Positions 1-32,892 of a stretch of DNA of 64,000 bases are shown here, in pieces (position 1 is the first letter of the stretch; the number at the start of each line of letters is the position of its first letter). Origin of the DNA: Notamacropus eugenii (lineage: Eukaryota > Chordata > Mammalia > Diprotodontia > Macropodidae); NCBI RefSeq assembly GCF_028372415.1, contig NC_092872.1:15714479-15778478 (forward strand). The letters are read 5' to 3'. A model generated the notes under the pieces. It saw only the letters and a program-made list of their open reading frames with translations, was not told the DNA's origin and did not search any database. The translations under genes and the position numbers were made by a program.

Positions 1-1091
1 TTTGCTCTGGGACTCAATCATTGGAAGAGTGTTCATGTGAGAAACTCTGGGTAGCCGTTTTAAGGAGCTGGGCCCCGCTTTGAAAACCCAGAGGTTGGTG
101 CTTCTGTCTCCCACAACTATGTATACAATAGTCAGAGAGATCTGTCTGTTAATCTGTGATGTATGTATTGCTTATGGTCTAACAGAAGCCCTGGCTGTTG
201 GTATATGTAATTAAAGAAGATTGTTTACCCCTTTTAAAGTTGCTTCTCTTAGCAGAGCAGATCTAAGAACTTGTGCCAGCAGGTCATCCTGGGTGCTTGC
301 TGTTACATAATGTTATTATGACTTTAGATTCCAGGCCTGGAGGAAAGAGATGTGGTCTAAAAGAGGAGTGATAATGGAGTATCTGATGGAATTGTTTAGT
401 ACTTTACCTTCCATTCTCACAGAACTGTATATATAACAAGAGTTTGTGTATGTGTAATTTGGGTCAGTTTTACACAGATTGTACCCTCAAGTTCCCTCCC
501 ATTGTAGTAGTTACACAATTGAATTGACTGTGTTGAACTGAAGTGGACTGGATCAGGGAGAGGGACACTTCCTGAGGAAAAAGAAGAGGAGGGAAAGACA
601 AAGATCTAGACAGGTGATCTTTGATAGAAATCTCTTGCCTTTCAATCTTGTGGGTTGCAGTAAAAAATGAAATTGAGTTTGTAGTGGCAAGATAGAGTTT
701 TAACTGTGTATGTATGTTTTTGTACATATCAGTACAGATACATGTGTGTATGAGTATATCCATAGCACTCTGTAGGTTTGTCATTTTGCCACTGCCTGCC
801 TGCCCTATGATGGCAGACATACCTTCCTGAATTCTGACCAGCAGTAATGATCTGGAAGCCAGATACATTGCTGGAAATGAACATCTCTATGCTTAGCTTG
901 TTTGGTTCTTGAATAATAGACGTATACTCTTGTTATTGGACTATTTCTTGAAACTTTACCTACTTGGCAGAGCTTACGCTCCACTGATGGAGTCTTGAAG
1001 AACTCAGTTTTAACTTCTCTAGTATGATGAAGCACTGGAACAGTTTTTGATGAAATGTGTGCATATGTTCAAATATACACACTTAGGAGTT
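1..1091. other. RNF20 intron sequence, no feature recognised
   Basis: AT-rich non-coding sequence upstream of the first visible exon. Open frames here have no codon-level resemblance to any family I know. The RNF20 first exons are not present. Confidence 0.6.
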
Positions 1092-1106
1092 ATTTATTAT
1101 TCCTTG

Positions 1107-1420
1107 GGGCAGCTTAGTGATGCGCTGGATAGAGCACCAGTGCAGGAGTCAGGAGGACCTGAGTTCAAATCTCACCTCAGACTTGACACTCACTAGCTGT
1201 GTGACCTTGGGCAAGTCACTTAACCCCAATTGCCTCATCCTGGGTCATCTCCAGTCATCCTGATGAATATCTGGTCACTGGATTCAGATGGCTCTGGAGG
1301 AGAAGTGAGGCTGGTGACCTGCACAGCCCTCCCTCCCTCAACACAAAGTCAAGTGCGAGTCTTGTCATCATTTCTCTGATGGCATGGTCTTCTTCGGCAG
1401 CGAAGGACGAACACGTAATA
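1107..1420 (+). mobile_element. WSINE1-like SINE, full length, perfect 15-bp target-site duplication
   Basis: The tRNA-like head begins GGGCAGCTTAGTGATGCGC, contains the box B-like GAGTTCAAATCTCACCTC, and leads into a body with ATCCTGGGTCATCTCCAGTC and a tail CGAAGGACGAACACG. ATTTATTATTCCTTG flanks it exactly at 1092-1106 and 1421-1435. WSINE1 was described from Australian marsupials, and this is my main taxonomic clue. Confidence 0.88.
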
Positions 1421-1435
1421 ATTTATTATTCCTTG

Positions 1436-2188
1436 CAAAGCCTCTGCAGGGTAGATAGATTCTTCCTCAGATGAAAACAGGTTAAGAATTTAAGAGACTA
1501 TCCTGAAGGAGTGTTACAAATTGTAAAACCATATGAAAAGGAAGGAGGGGGAGAAGACTCTAAAATAAGATGATATGGGCCATGGCATCAGCTCTGGTGG
1601 AGAGGTGTACTGGCTGTTTGCCATGTATGTGGTATACTTTATGCATGATTTATACGGACACTTACATTTAATACTACTTGTTGAAAAGGATACTTTGTAT
1701 AAGGCTATTTTGTAACTCATTTAAGGAATTTGGGTTTGGTGCAGAAGTACTTTGGGGATGTTTTTTATTAGTTAATTTCACTTGGAAGATTATTATATAG
1801 CTAAGTTATATATCACTTTGAAATTTTCAAAGTCTTATGTATTCATTCGTTTGTATATATAAGTGTGTACACACACACATACCAAGTACCCAGGAATAGT
1901 ATAAATTGGAATTTTGAAACCTTGGTGTATTTAAATTGCTGTTTTCTTTACTCATACTACAGTCCCTGTATTTCATTAGCCCATTTTTTGGTCTACCTTT
2001 TCTTCTCTTTTACTGCTTTCCCTGTTGGAAACTTTAAAGAGATTCAGTGCTTCAACTTTTACATAACAATTTTATTTCTTTTGTGGTAGAAATAACATAA
2101 ACACAGTAAAATGTCCTACTTGGCCTCTCACCTAATTTGTTTAACAATTTTGTCGTAAGGCTTTAACAAGATTGATATTCTCTGGCAG
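1436..2188. other. RNF20 intron, no repeat or gene recognised
   Basis: AT-rich unique-looking sequence with only short CA runs near 1868. The last 30 nt hold the branch and pyrimidine region of the exon at 2189. Confidence 0.6.
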
Positions 2189-24349
<22,161 letters not shown>

Positions 24350-24522
24350 AACAGGTTATGAGCAGAGGAACAGAAAGTCAGGATAGATGTTCTTTCATGA
24401 ACCATCAAACTGTTACCTCTTCTGTCCTTACTGTCACTGGAAAGGCCATGTGTTGCATTCACAGACTCCCGCCCATGTTCTTCTCCAAAATAACTGGGTG
24501 ACTCCAGTGAGAGAATTGGGTA

Positions 24523-24528
24523 AATAAA
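24523..24528 (+). promoter_or_regulatory. Candidate proximal polyadenylation signal AATAAA of RNF20
   Basis: A canonical AATAAA hexamer lies 174 nt after the stop codon. The downstream sequence is only modestly T-rich, so use as a minor early site is possible but unproven. Confidence 0.35.
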
Positions 24529-25180
24529 AGGACTAGGTTTGTGGGAATATGTGAAAATAAGGCAACAATTGACTACTTTCCCTTGTAGCTTAAATTTCTT
24601 TAAGAGCCCACTATGCCATCTTGGCCTGTTGGTCTACCCCCCCACCCTCCTCCCAAAGATACTGAGTTAGTATTTTTGCTCTGGAGTAGTACTGATTTTA
24701 TACTAATTGGAGAACAGAGGGGAAAGAGTCACTTGGGGGCAGGCTGAAGAAAGCCAGAGCTCCTTAGCAGAAAGTTGCCTTTGGGCATGATTTGCTTTGT
24801 AAACTTGTAGCACAAGTGTCCTAGTGGCACTCTTCCTTAGACAACATGAGCTGCTGCTCTCAGGTATGAGGTACCTTTAAGGGCCAGTTATAGAATATCT
24901 GCTTTGTTGTTACAGAGTTTTTAATTGATGGAAGATATATTAAGTAAAGTCTTTAATTCCTCCCAGGCTGGAATGGTTGCAAACAGTATAGCCCCTTTCT
25001 GACTTTCCTTATGGCTAGAATTGGAAGAGACGAAAGAAGCAGACTGAGGTGATGAGAACCTTCTGGGCCTTGGTGAGCTGTGAAGCCTCTTTGTTCACTT
25101 TCCTGGGGTGTTCTCAATCTTCATTTTCCCGAGGACTGTTTGTAGTGTTTTCCATCAGACTTTGTACTTGACAAATGCCA

Positions 25181-25186
25181 ATTAAA
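25181..25186 (+). promoter_or_regulatory. Candidate main polyadenylation signal ATTAAA of RNF20
   Basis: ATTAAA is the commonest variant signal. A T-rich downstream element follows within 40 nt, and unique gene-like sequence gives way to intergenic sequence soon after. Confidence 0.55.
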
Positions 25187-25205
25187 ACATGGGTCAGTTT
25201 ATCTT

Positions 25206-26405
25206 TGTCTTACAGGTTTTTTCCTTGAGAAGGGTGAAAGCTGATTTAGTACTTACTGATTTACTCCTGGTTCTCCTTTAAACATGAGTTAGTCCTAGCA
25301 CAAGAACCTTGGTGAAGTTTTTAAAGAACATTGAATTTTATGTATTAGTGAAACGGTTCTTCTAATCATCTTAATATGAACATAGGCTGTTGAAAAGTTA
25401 TGGTAAGAGGTTTTCCACTCAGATCCCCTCCTCCCCACTTCACACCGCCTCTCTTTCATTCTCATCCTCTACTGTTGTCCTGTGTTTCTATATCACTTCA
25501 TGTAGATCATTTAAAAGTAATACTTATGGTTCTAAATGTCTAGTTGTAAGATAATTCTTAAAGTAACTGTGGCCTTATTTCATCTCAGTTGAGTCACTGA
25601 GTCCTGGATTTGGAGGGACCCTCCAAGGTGGGATCCAGGCCAGCCTCCTCACTGTCAGTCTGGAGCTCTTTCCCCTCTAGTGCAGCTGTTGGTTACCGTG
25701 CGCTTTCTCTGCAAAATGTCACCATCTCTGTAAGGAAAAGCTAAGGGAGGCCTGGTGCGGGAGAGTGGGGAATCTGTTTGGAAGGTAATGATCTGGTTGC
25801 TAGTTCTGGGTGTGGCCACGAGCACATCCCTTTCCCTGCTGAAACCTTGATTCCTGCTTATTTTCTTTGGCCCCTTAAGTTTAACTAGGCCACTTCCTGG
25901 GTCCCTTCCTTCTCTGTGGCCTTCAGTCTTTGATACTTTCCACCTTGAATATTTTATAATTCATAGAAGCTTTATTTTAGCAAATTTATGAAGGGAAATT
26001 TGTCAGAAATGAGAGGTAGAAGGACAGGCATTGGCAAAGCTAAGGGCCGGAGATGCATAACTGCTGGATGAACGACGAATGTGGCCATAATGTGGGTTTT
26101 TCCACGACCATGGGCTGTGATGGACAGTAGCATCAAAGAGCTGAACAGCCTACCTCCCCAGGGGAGGAATGTGCTTGGAGAACAGCAGAAGACTTGAGGA
26201 TGTCCCTTCGCCGAGAAAGCCTGACAGATGGTCGTCCAGCTTAGGTTTAGTGGTCTTCCAGGGAAGAGGAACGCTGGAGTTGACCTGTTCTACTTTGGAA
26301 AAAGCTCTCATCGTTAGGAAAGTGTTCTAATATCAAGCCACAATTTGCATTTTTGCAACTTGCACATTGTTCACATTTGGGGCCAAACAAAAACGTATAG
26401 TCCAA
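25206..26405. other. Intergenic sequence downstream of RNF20
   Basis: Mostly unassigned. 25590-25690 resembles a degenerate dispersed repeat (GAGTCCTGGATTTGGAGGGA, then GCCTCCTCACTGTCAGTCTG). No coding signature. Confidence 0.5.
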
Positions 26406-26407
26406 TA

Positions 26408-26672
26408 GGGTAGCTAGGTGGTGCAGTGGATAGAGCATGCTGGACTTAGAGTCAGGAAGACCCAAGTTCATATTCAGCCTCAGACACTTACTAGATGAAT
26501 GACTCTGGGCAAGTCACTTAACCCGTTTACCTCAGTTTTCTCATCTGTAAAATGGGGATAATAACAGCACTGAAATCCCAGGGTTGTTATGAAGTTAATG
26601 AGATAAAGTATAAGGTGCCTAGCACAGTGACTGACCTATAATAGATACTTTGTAAATGTTAGCTTTACTATT
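26408..26672 (+). repeat. MIR-like CORE-SINE, near full length
   Basis: GGTGGTGCAGTGGATAGAGC head, GACTCTGGGCAAGTCACTTA, CTCATCTGTAAAATGGGGAT, and a 3' end TTTGTAAATGTTAGC. It abuts the CR1/L3 fragment that follows. Confidence 0.85.
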
Positions 26673-26689
26673 CAGTCCCTAGTTCCCTT

Positions 26690-27110
26690 CACATACTTGA
26701 AGACAGCTATCATGTGCCCCCTAAGTCTTCTCTTATCCGTACTGAGTATCTGCAGTTTCTTCAGGCAGTCCTAGCATGGCACAAGCTAGATGCCGTTTAC
26801 TGTCCTGTTGCCCTCCTGGACACTGCAGCCTGCAAATGTCTGTGGAAGTGTGGTGCCCAAAATCAGACTGTCTCGAGGGTATGATGTGACCAAGGAGAGT
26901 AGAGTGATAGCTCTTTCCCTATTCTTGGAACTTTGCCTCTTGATTTAGGCCCCAGATCACATTAAACCTTGGTGTGCAGTATCATGCTGTAGGATTCATA
27001 TTGAACTTGCAGTTAATTGAAGCCCTTAGACTTTTTTTAGGTATACTATCATCTTGTACTTGTAAAGTTTAAATACAAGACTTTGTATCTCTCCCTACAA
27101 AAATGTGAGT
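26690..27110 (+). mobile_element. CR1/L3 LINE 3' fragment
   Basis: TTGAAGACAGCTATCATGTG, then CCCTAAGTCTTCTCTTATCC, TGGAAGTGTGGTGCCCAAAA and CCAGATCACATTAAACC. This is the typical order in CR1/L3 3' regions of amniotes. Confidence 0.75.
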
Positions 27111-27299
27111 TATTGGCTTTATAAAACTTGGGGCCTTTAGGCCTGCTGAGGAAGAGGAATGTAAGAGTAGTTGCAATTTAAGCTTCTGTTTTTCTAAGAT
27201 GGGTTTGGCAGCATCTTCTTCAACTTCAAGACCCTCCAGCTGGTTTAAATAGCATCCATAAACTGGAAAAAATAGGTTTACATTTGTAGGGGAAGGGAA

Positions 27300-27480
27300 G
27301 GGAGAGTCCTGGCTCTGCACTCAAAAGACCTGGGTTCAAATTCTACCTCTGGCACTTATTCCCAACATGACCTTGGACAGTTCACTCAGTCACTCTGGCC
27401 TCAATTTCTTAATCTGTAAATTAATGAGGTTAGATTAGATGATCTCTGAGGTCCTTTTCAGGTTTAAGTTTATTATCATT
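27300..27480 (+). repeat. MIR-like SINE
   Basis: GACCTGGGTTCAAATTCTAC, then CTTGGACAGTTCACTCAGTC and TTAGATTAGATGATCTCTGA. A MIR-related tRNA-SINE with a variant 3' half. Confidence 0.7.
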
Positions 27481-27494
27481 TGATCTTGATTGGC

Positions 27495-28160
27495 AAGATA
27501 GTTTGGTATTTTGTCCTGTCAGTCATGGAGGAACACTGGAGGTATCAGGGCAGTGAGTATTCTGACCTTTGTATTAGGAAAATGATTTTGGAAGTTGTTT
27601 AGAGAACTGGGGAGCCAAGAGACTGAAGGTAGGAAGAAAAGTTAGGAGGCTTTTAAGGTTTTTCTGCTTCCAGGGAGAGGTAATGCAAGCTTGAACCAGG
27701 GTTCCTAGCAGTAGATCAGGCCTAAGAGAACCTGTACCAGAAATACTGCTGAAGTAGAATTGAGGGGCTTAGTAACTGATTGGATGTAAGTAGAGGTGAG
27801 GAAGAGTAAAGAAGTCGACCACTTAGGATCACAGGCTTTGGAATTGGAAGAGTAACTCTTTCATTTTACAGAGGAAGAAATAAACCCAGAGAACAGATTT
27901 TCCTGGGACATTACAGGCAGGATAGGGGCAGGATTCAGCCTTGTCTTCTGCTTCCAAATGTATTTCTATTTATGCAACAGTCAAAGATAACAGGTTTTTG
28001 AGCCTGGGTGACTGGGGTGATGCTGGTACATCCCAGAAGATAGGAAATTTAAGAGGAAGGGCAGGTTCAGGTGGAGTGGGAAGAGATGATGAGTTTAATT
28101 TTGGATCCGTTGAGTTTGATGCGCCTGAAGAACAGCCAGGTATTCTATAAGCAGTGAGAA
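27495..28160 (-). mobile_element. L2 LINE fragment, antisense, interrupted by a short SINE-like piece
   Basis: GAAAATGATTTTGGAAGTTG, GTAACTGATTGGATGTAAGT and GAGCCTGGGTGACTGGGGTG follow the antisense L2 order. A MIR-like insert at about 27825-27955 (TCATTTTACAGAGGAAGAAA) breaks it. Confidence 0.6.
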
Positions 28161-28194
28161 ATATCACTGGGCCAGTCAGGGTGAGAGTGAGGAA

Positions 28195-28290
28195 GGTAAA
28201 CATTTATTAAGTGCCTGCTGTGTTCTGGGCACTACGCTGGGCACTTTACCAACATTTATCCCATTTGATCCTCACAGTAATGCTCAGGAC
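28195..28290 (-). repeat. MIR fragment, antisense
   Basis: AAACATTTATTAAGTGCCTG, then CTGGGCACTACGCTGGGCAC and CATTTGATCCTCACAGTAAT. Confidence 0.6.
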
Positions 28291-30944
28291 AAGATTGGGG
28301 ATGGAGTGACAGTGTGGAAGTGTGCCATCGATTGAAATGGATAGCAGAAAAAGTTTTATGAAAGAAAAGAGGGCTGAGAGGAGAGCTTGGGGTCCAAGTC
28401 TGGCCTACGGTGTTTGTATTTACATAGTGTTGACTTCCCTCAAATGTGAAATCTGGAATTTTTAATGAGCCAGCATATGTACTTTTTGCTGGGTAAGGCT
28501 GGTGCCATTCACGTCAACCTTTTACAAGCACCCAAAGATAAACTCTAGCAGCATCATTCCAGAGTTTTGTTTCAATCCAAACATTTATTCCACATTCATA
28601 GAAATTTGTGATGGAAAAGACCTAAAGACATTTCATCCGTCTGCCCAATTGTACAAGAAACGTGCCCAGAGCAAATCATCCTGGAGGCTTTTGCCCAGAG
28701 GACAACATTTCAGTACTTCCCTGGAGCTGAGCAGTCTGTTTCATATACTTCAGAATGAAGACACATAGAAAAAAACTCTTCAGCCTTCCCAAGAAATACA
28801 GCAAGGTGTGTTTTCATAAACCAGTAAGCGATGGTAGGAAATAGTACTGAAGAAATAGGTTTATGGCTTAGGTGGGTGATGAAAGGAGGGACTGAACAAC
28901 TGGTCATTCGATGGCACAAAAAATAGAAAAATTGGGTTTTAATGACCAGAGAAATACTCCCTTGGAAGCTGGGCACGGATTTCTGGCTTGCCAATCTTGT
29001 CTTTGTAAAGTCCTTGTTAATTTTGATTTCTTGGTTTCTTAGATTCTAAGAGGAGTTTTCTCTGAGGTTAAATTCAGTGTTGAATTTTAGCTCTAATGAG
29101 TGTAAAGCCAGATGATGTGGAACTGTTCTCTTTGGGGTTTCCTTTCACTTTTGGTCAGTCCCTCCATTATCCCTATATGGAAGGGCGGCAGCAAAACTTT
29201 ACGTAACAAGGAGGATGACCGTTTATAGAACCACCAGAATCACTGTTCTCTAAACACATCGAAGAACCCAGTGGAGTTCCATGCTGGCTTGCTATAGCCA
29301 CATTGCTTGACTACCCTAGAGATGCTTTTAAGAGTTGTCTGGTACATCTGGTGTATTTATCGTTTGCCCTACCTATGGAGTGTGTTTCCTCTTTTATGCT
29401 GTGTGGCTCTGGGATTGTATTCAGACATTGAGTGGCCACATTTGTATCACTTAACACACCTGTTCTTGGCGCTCACATAGAGAGAGCTGTTCTTCCAGTG
29501 AGTGAACTTGAATTTTCAAACATTTTCCCAAAACATGGTTGGGCATTAGGTGACCAGTGACCTTCCCTTCCTTGTAGATGAGGAAGTAGAGATATGGAAT
29601 GGTCAAATGTTACCTCTCTAAAGTGGCTTGATAAGAGAATTCAAACACCTTTTCTTCCTTTATTCACCCCCTTGTAATTTCATGTATTTGTGAAATAGGA
29701 GCTCATTCAGCCAAGGGATGAAAACTCCTTTTTTCCTTGTATAATATCCTCCCTAACCTGACGTTTTCTCTTTGAGCCCAAGTAGGGCGAAAGTCCATAG
29801 ACTAGCCATAGTCCAGGTAAGGATAGGGCAGGGCAGAGCAGAGTTGTTTTGAAGGACTCACGATTTCATGAAAGCTTTTTTACAAAACACAGCACACTGT
29901 TTCACAAGTTGCAAAACACTGTTCAACCACCAGCAATAAAAATAACCATCACAATTTAACATGAAAACAGTTTCATTTCATCACAAGAAATTTTTTTTTT
30001 TCCAGAAAATGAAATAATTTCAAGCAACATCAATGACAGTAAACCTGGTGACAGTCCCCAACAGCTGACTTTCAGGCGGCTACTGCATTTCTACCCCAGG
30101 CTTACCAGTGTCAACCAGTTATTACCTAATAGTCCGGAAGAGACACTGAATGACTGAATGGGGCAAAAATTACTGCCTTTTTTGTGACAAGGTAGAGAAA
30201 CCCAAAAAAGCATTCCTCATAATGTCTATATTGATGTGTGTGCTGCTTTAATCAAATCCATTATTAAAAAACCCAAACTTAGAAAAAAACTAAATTAGGG
30301 AATAATTATTTGCATTACAAAAGGATTCTTCACTTTACAAAAGACTGCTGGGTTCCTCTAAGTAGTTAGCCACCCAAATGCAGTTAGAATATAATTAGAT
30401 TTACAAAAATTTCCATTTACAGGTAACTTTTCCAGAACCTAGCTACTGTGTGAAGTGAGTACACCTGTACATAAACCTTCTGGATAAGAGGTGCACAGAG
30501 GATAGTGACCCTGGTCCCTACAGTGTCCTGGACTGTAATTAGAAAATTCTGGGAAATAGTTTTAGAGATGTGCCTTCGAATTTACAGCTTCTGTAAGGTG
30601 AGGGATAGTCTGAGAGCAGAGTTGGCTGAAGTCTTTCCTTTCCATTTCCCCTTCTTGGGGTGTCTCTTTTGCTTTGTTTCCTTTTGACTCATTTTCCAGT
30701 TTTGTTTTATCACCCTCAAGGCTTAAAGTATTATTACTCAGCTGGAAGTATTGAATGTTAATGGGGGCATCCAGAAAACTCAGCTCTCCATTTAAAGGAA
30801 TGCCTTCAGCAGAAAGTTCAGATGCCATAGTATAAAGTGAGGGACAGTTGGAAAGCTAGGAGCCCCTTCACTCACTTGGTGGAGGTGGCTAACTACATGT
30901 CAGGTTGACTATATACCAAATACTGTGCCAGTCACTCAAGAGGC

Positions 30945-31060
30945 ACTCAGAAAGTAAGATTGTGAAGGCAAGGACTGTGAACATCCATTAGCACCTGGTA
31001 CAGTTTGAATTAACAGGTGCTTAATAAAGTTTGAGTGTATTAATTGGAACAAATGGTGAA
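30945..31060 (+). mobile_element. L2 LINE 3' end
   Basis: TGTGAAGGCAAGGACTGTGA, then TAGCACCTGGTACAGTTTGA and GGTGCTTAATAAAGTTTGAG. Lies in the probable GRIN3A 3' UTR region. Confidence 0.6.
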
Positions 31061-31933
31061 TATTGGAAAAAAATATAATTGAAATAAAAGAGCCTATTCC
31101 TGAGTGACTTTTTTCGGTGCCCTGATGACTAGAAGGTGGCTTTCTAAACATGTTCTCTCGAAGGCAGTAATGCTTCTTTTCAGAGCACTTGGGGCCCTAG
31201 GCAGCTGAGATCTTTAGGCTTCCCTGCCTCCCGCATCATCTTGCTTCTCCAGAGAGCTTTGTGGGGATTTAGGAGGTAGCTTAACAGAGACAACTAGATA
31301 ACTCAAATCCAACTTCATGGAGGTGATAAATGTGCTAGAGATACCAGCTGGAGGAACCAAGAGTCATTTCAGTATGCCTTTGGTGACTGGGGCATTTGGC
31401 AAATATCACAATAATTACAAAAAAGGGAAGGGTAGATGCCTGAAGATTCAAGCATGGGATGGAGCAAGTTCAGTCGCATGCACGAGGATCACTTTTGGGG
31501 CTTTCTACAGTCAGAGGATAGGTTGTGGAGAATTAACCCATCACATGGTTTGCACAGACATTTTCACAGGAGTCACAGTCACACACATCCTATTACAAAT
31601 AGTAAACACAGATGTTTTTCAGAGAGGCCTCATCTCTGTCTTTTCTCTCTTTTTGTCTCTTACAAAAGGCACACACTTATAAAGAAAGCTTAGATTGACT
31701 GAAGAGTATGATGCCATTAATTTTTCAGCAAGACTGACTCTTAATAGAGTCCTAACAGAATCAACCTTGTTGCTGTGCTGAAATCCAATTAGTTTTTTGA
31801 GTGTTCAGATCTTTTTTCACTGCCCTTTTTCACTACCTCTACCCCCAAAATAAAAAAACACACCCTCAAATTTAAGTTGGGTTAAATTGAAGAAATATTA
31901 TTAAAATATGTAATCCTGGGTCACCATTCTATA

Positions 31934-32133
31934 CAATCATACCTCGCCTAACATTGTGCTTTCCACAATACTTTTGTAATAACATAAACCCAAAGTAATC
32001 ACATTGCCACTTCGTGAAACCCTGATGTACCATTGTCAGGCTAATTGATCACAGAGAGCATTGAACCTGTGGAACTGGCTGTCTCCTATAACATTATTAC
32101 ACCTAATTAATCATGTTAGTCGAGGTATGCTCG
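31934..32133. mobile_element. 200-bp non-autonomous DNA transposon (MITE) with terminal inverted repeats
   Basis: CATACCTCGCCTAACAT near the left end (31938-31954) and its reverse complement with one mismatch, ATGTTAGTCGAGGTATG, at the right end. TA flanks both sides (31932-31933 and 32134-32135). The CATACCTCG terminus and TA target fit the Tigger/pogo group. No coding capacity. Inside the probable GRIN3A 3' UTR or flank. Confidence 0.75.
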
Positions 32134-32555
32134 TAATAGTGAAAATATCCAAACCCAGTAAGAGACACAGGTCTGATTGACATTGTTTTTTAATGCACAG
32201 AAAGGGCTAAAAACCAGAAATGTGGCACCAGGTGAAGAAGGAAACAGGAGATGAGTGTGATCTGGTTTGCTCATAGTAGTTTCTTTGTCCAAGATTGCCC
32301 TTGACTGATTCAAAGTTCGCATGGAGGAAAGAAGAGATTCTATCTCTGAATGAGAATACCACCCTGGAGGATGGAAATTAATGAGCCACTTTGAGGTTGC
32401 CTTCAAAGGAGAACCTATTGTTTCACTCTCCTTCACCACTTCCAGTAGTTACAAGAGTGCATTACAAATTTTACAGAGGGGTTAGAGGAGGGTTGAAAGT
32501 GGCTTGGGGGAAGGACAGGAAGGTCAGGATGGAACAGATAGCGAGACTGGATCAC

Positions 32556-32892
32556 TTAGGACTCGACTGTCCTGTTTGTCCTCTGATATTCTTCCAGTTG
32601 GTTCTTCCTGTTCATGGCCAGCCGTAGGTCTTGCCTGATCACCTGGATCTGCTTCTCCAGCTCAGTGAGCTCCTGGGTCACTGAGGTCCTCGCAGTATTT
32701 AGGGAGTCTGGTTTCCCATTGGTGGTGAGGGAAGTGGGAATCTCTCTCCTCACTATAGGGAGGGAGATGCCGTGATGGGGGTGAATGTTCAGGTGGCTTT
32801 GCCCTTCATCACTGTACATGTATTTCCGCCGATTGCAGTGGCTCATGTCGGTAGTGTTCCATACGCTGAGCTGACTGTTTGCTGCGTTGGAC
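32556..32892 (-). CDS. GRIN3A: GRIN3A terminal coding exon, distal cytoplasmic tail
   Basis: The minus-strand exon follows TTGTCTCCCCAG at 32893-32904. It completes the split Arg codon and encodes [20 protein letters not shown], then [15 protein letters not shown], and ends with [20 protein letters not shown] and RTVES before the stop. The short C-terminal coiled coil ([18 protein letters not shown]) is well conserved. The middle (about 32660-32800) is the most diverged part of the gene seen here. The tail is known to bind PACSIN1 and PP2A in eutherians, which is not testable from sequence. Confidence 0.95.

Larger units (their letters stand above)
24350..25205 (+). other. RNF20: RNF20 3' UTR (predicted)
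   Basis: Unique-looking sequence after the stop, with no recognisable repeat. A possible early poly(A) signal AATAAA is at 24523-24528. The likely main one is ATTAAA at 25181-25186, followed by T-rich sequence (TTTATCTTTGTCTT and TTTTTTCC) as expected downstream of cleavage. The length of about 850 nt is close to what I recall for the human gene. Confidence 0.7.
28300..32555 (-). other. GRIN3A 3' flank, probably including its long 3' UTR; end not determined
   Basis: The human GRIN3A 3' UTR is several kb long as I recall, so much of this AT-rich, mostly unique stretch is probably transcribed on the minus strand. Candidate minus-strand AATAAA signals (TTTATT on the plus strand) occur near 28582 and 29659, and I cannot choose between them. 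It contains an L2 end (30945-31060) and a 200-bp inverted-repeat transposon (31934-32133). No other gene is seen. Confidence 0.4.

Noticed and set aside
1107-1200. tRNA gene candidates in the SINE heads
   Set aside because: Box A/B-like motifs are present but no cloverleaf closes, and the heads continue into SINE bodies. The same holds for other SINE heads in the window.
1-2188. RNF20 start codon and promoter
   Set aside because: No sequence encoding the expected MSGIGNKRAAG start and no CpG island is present, so the 5' exons must lie upstream.
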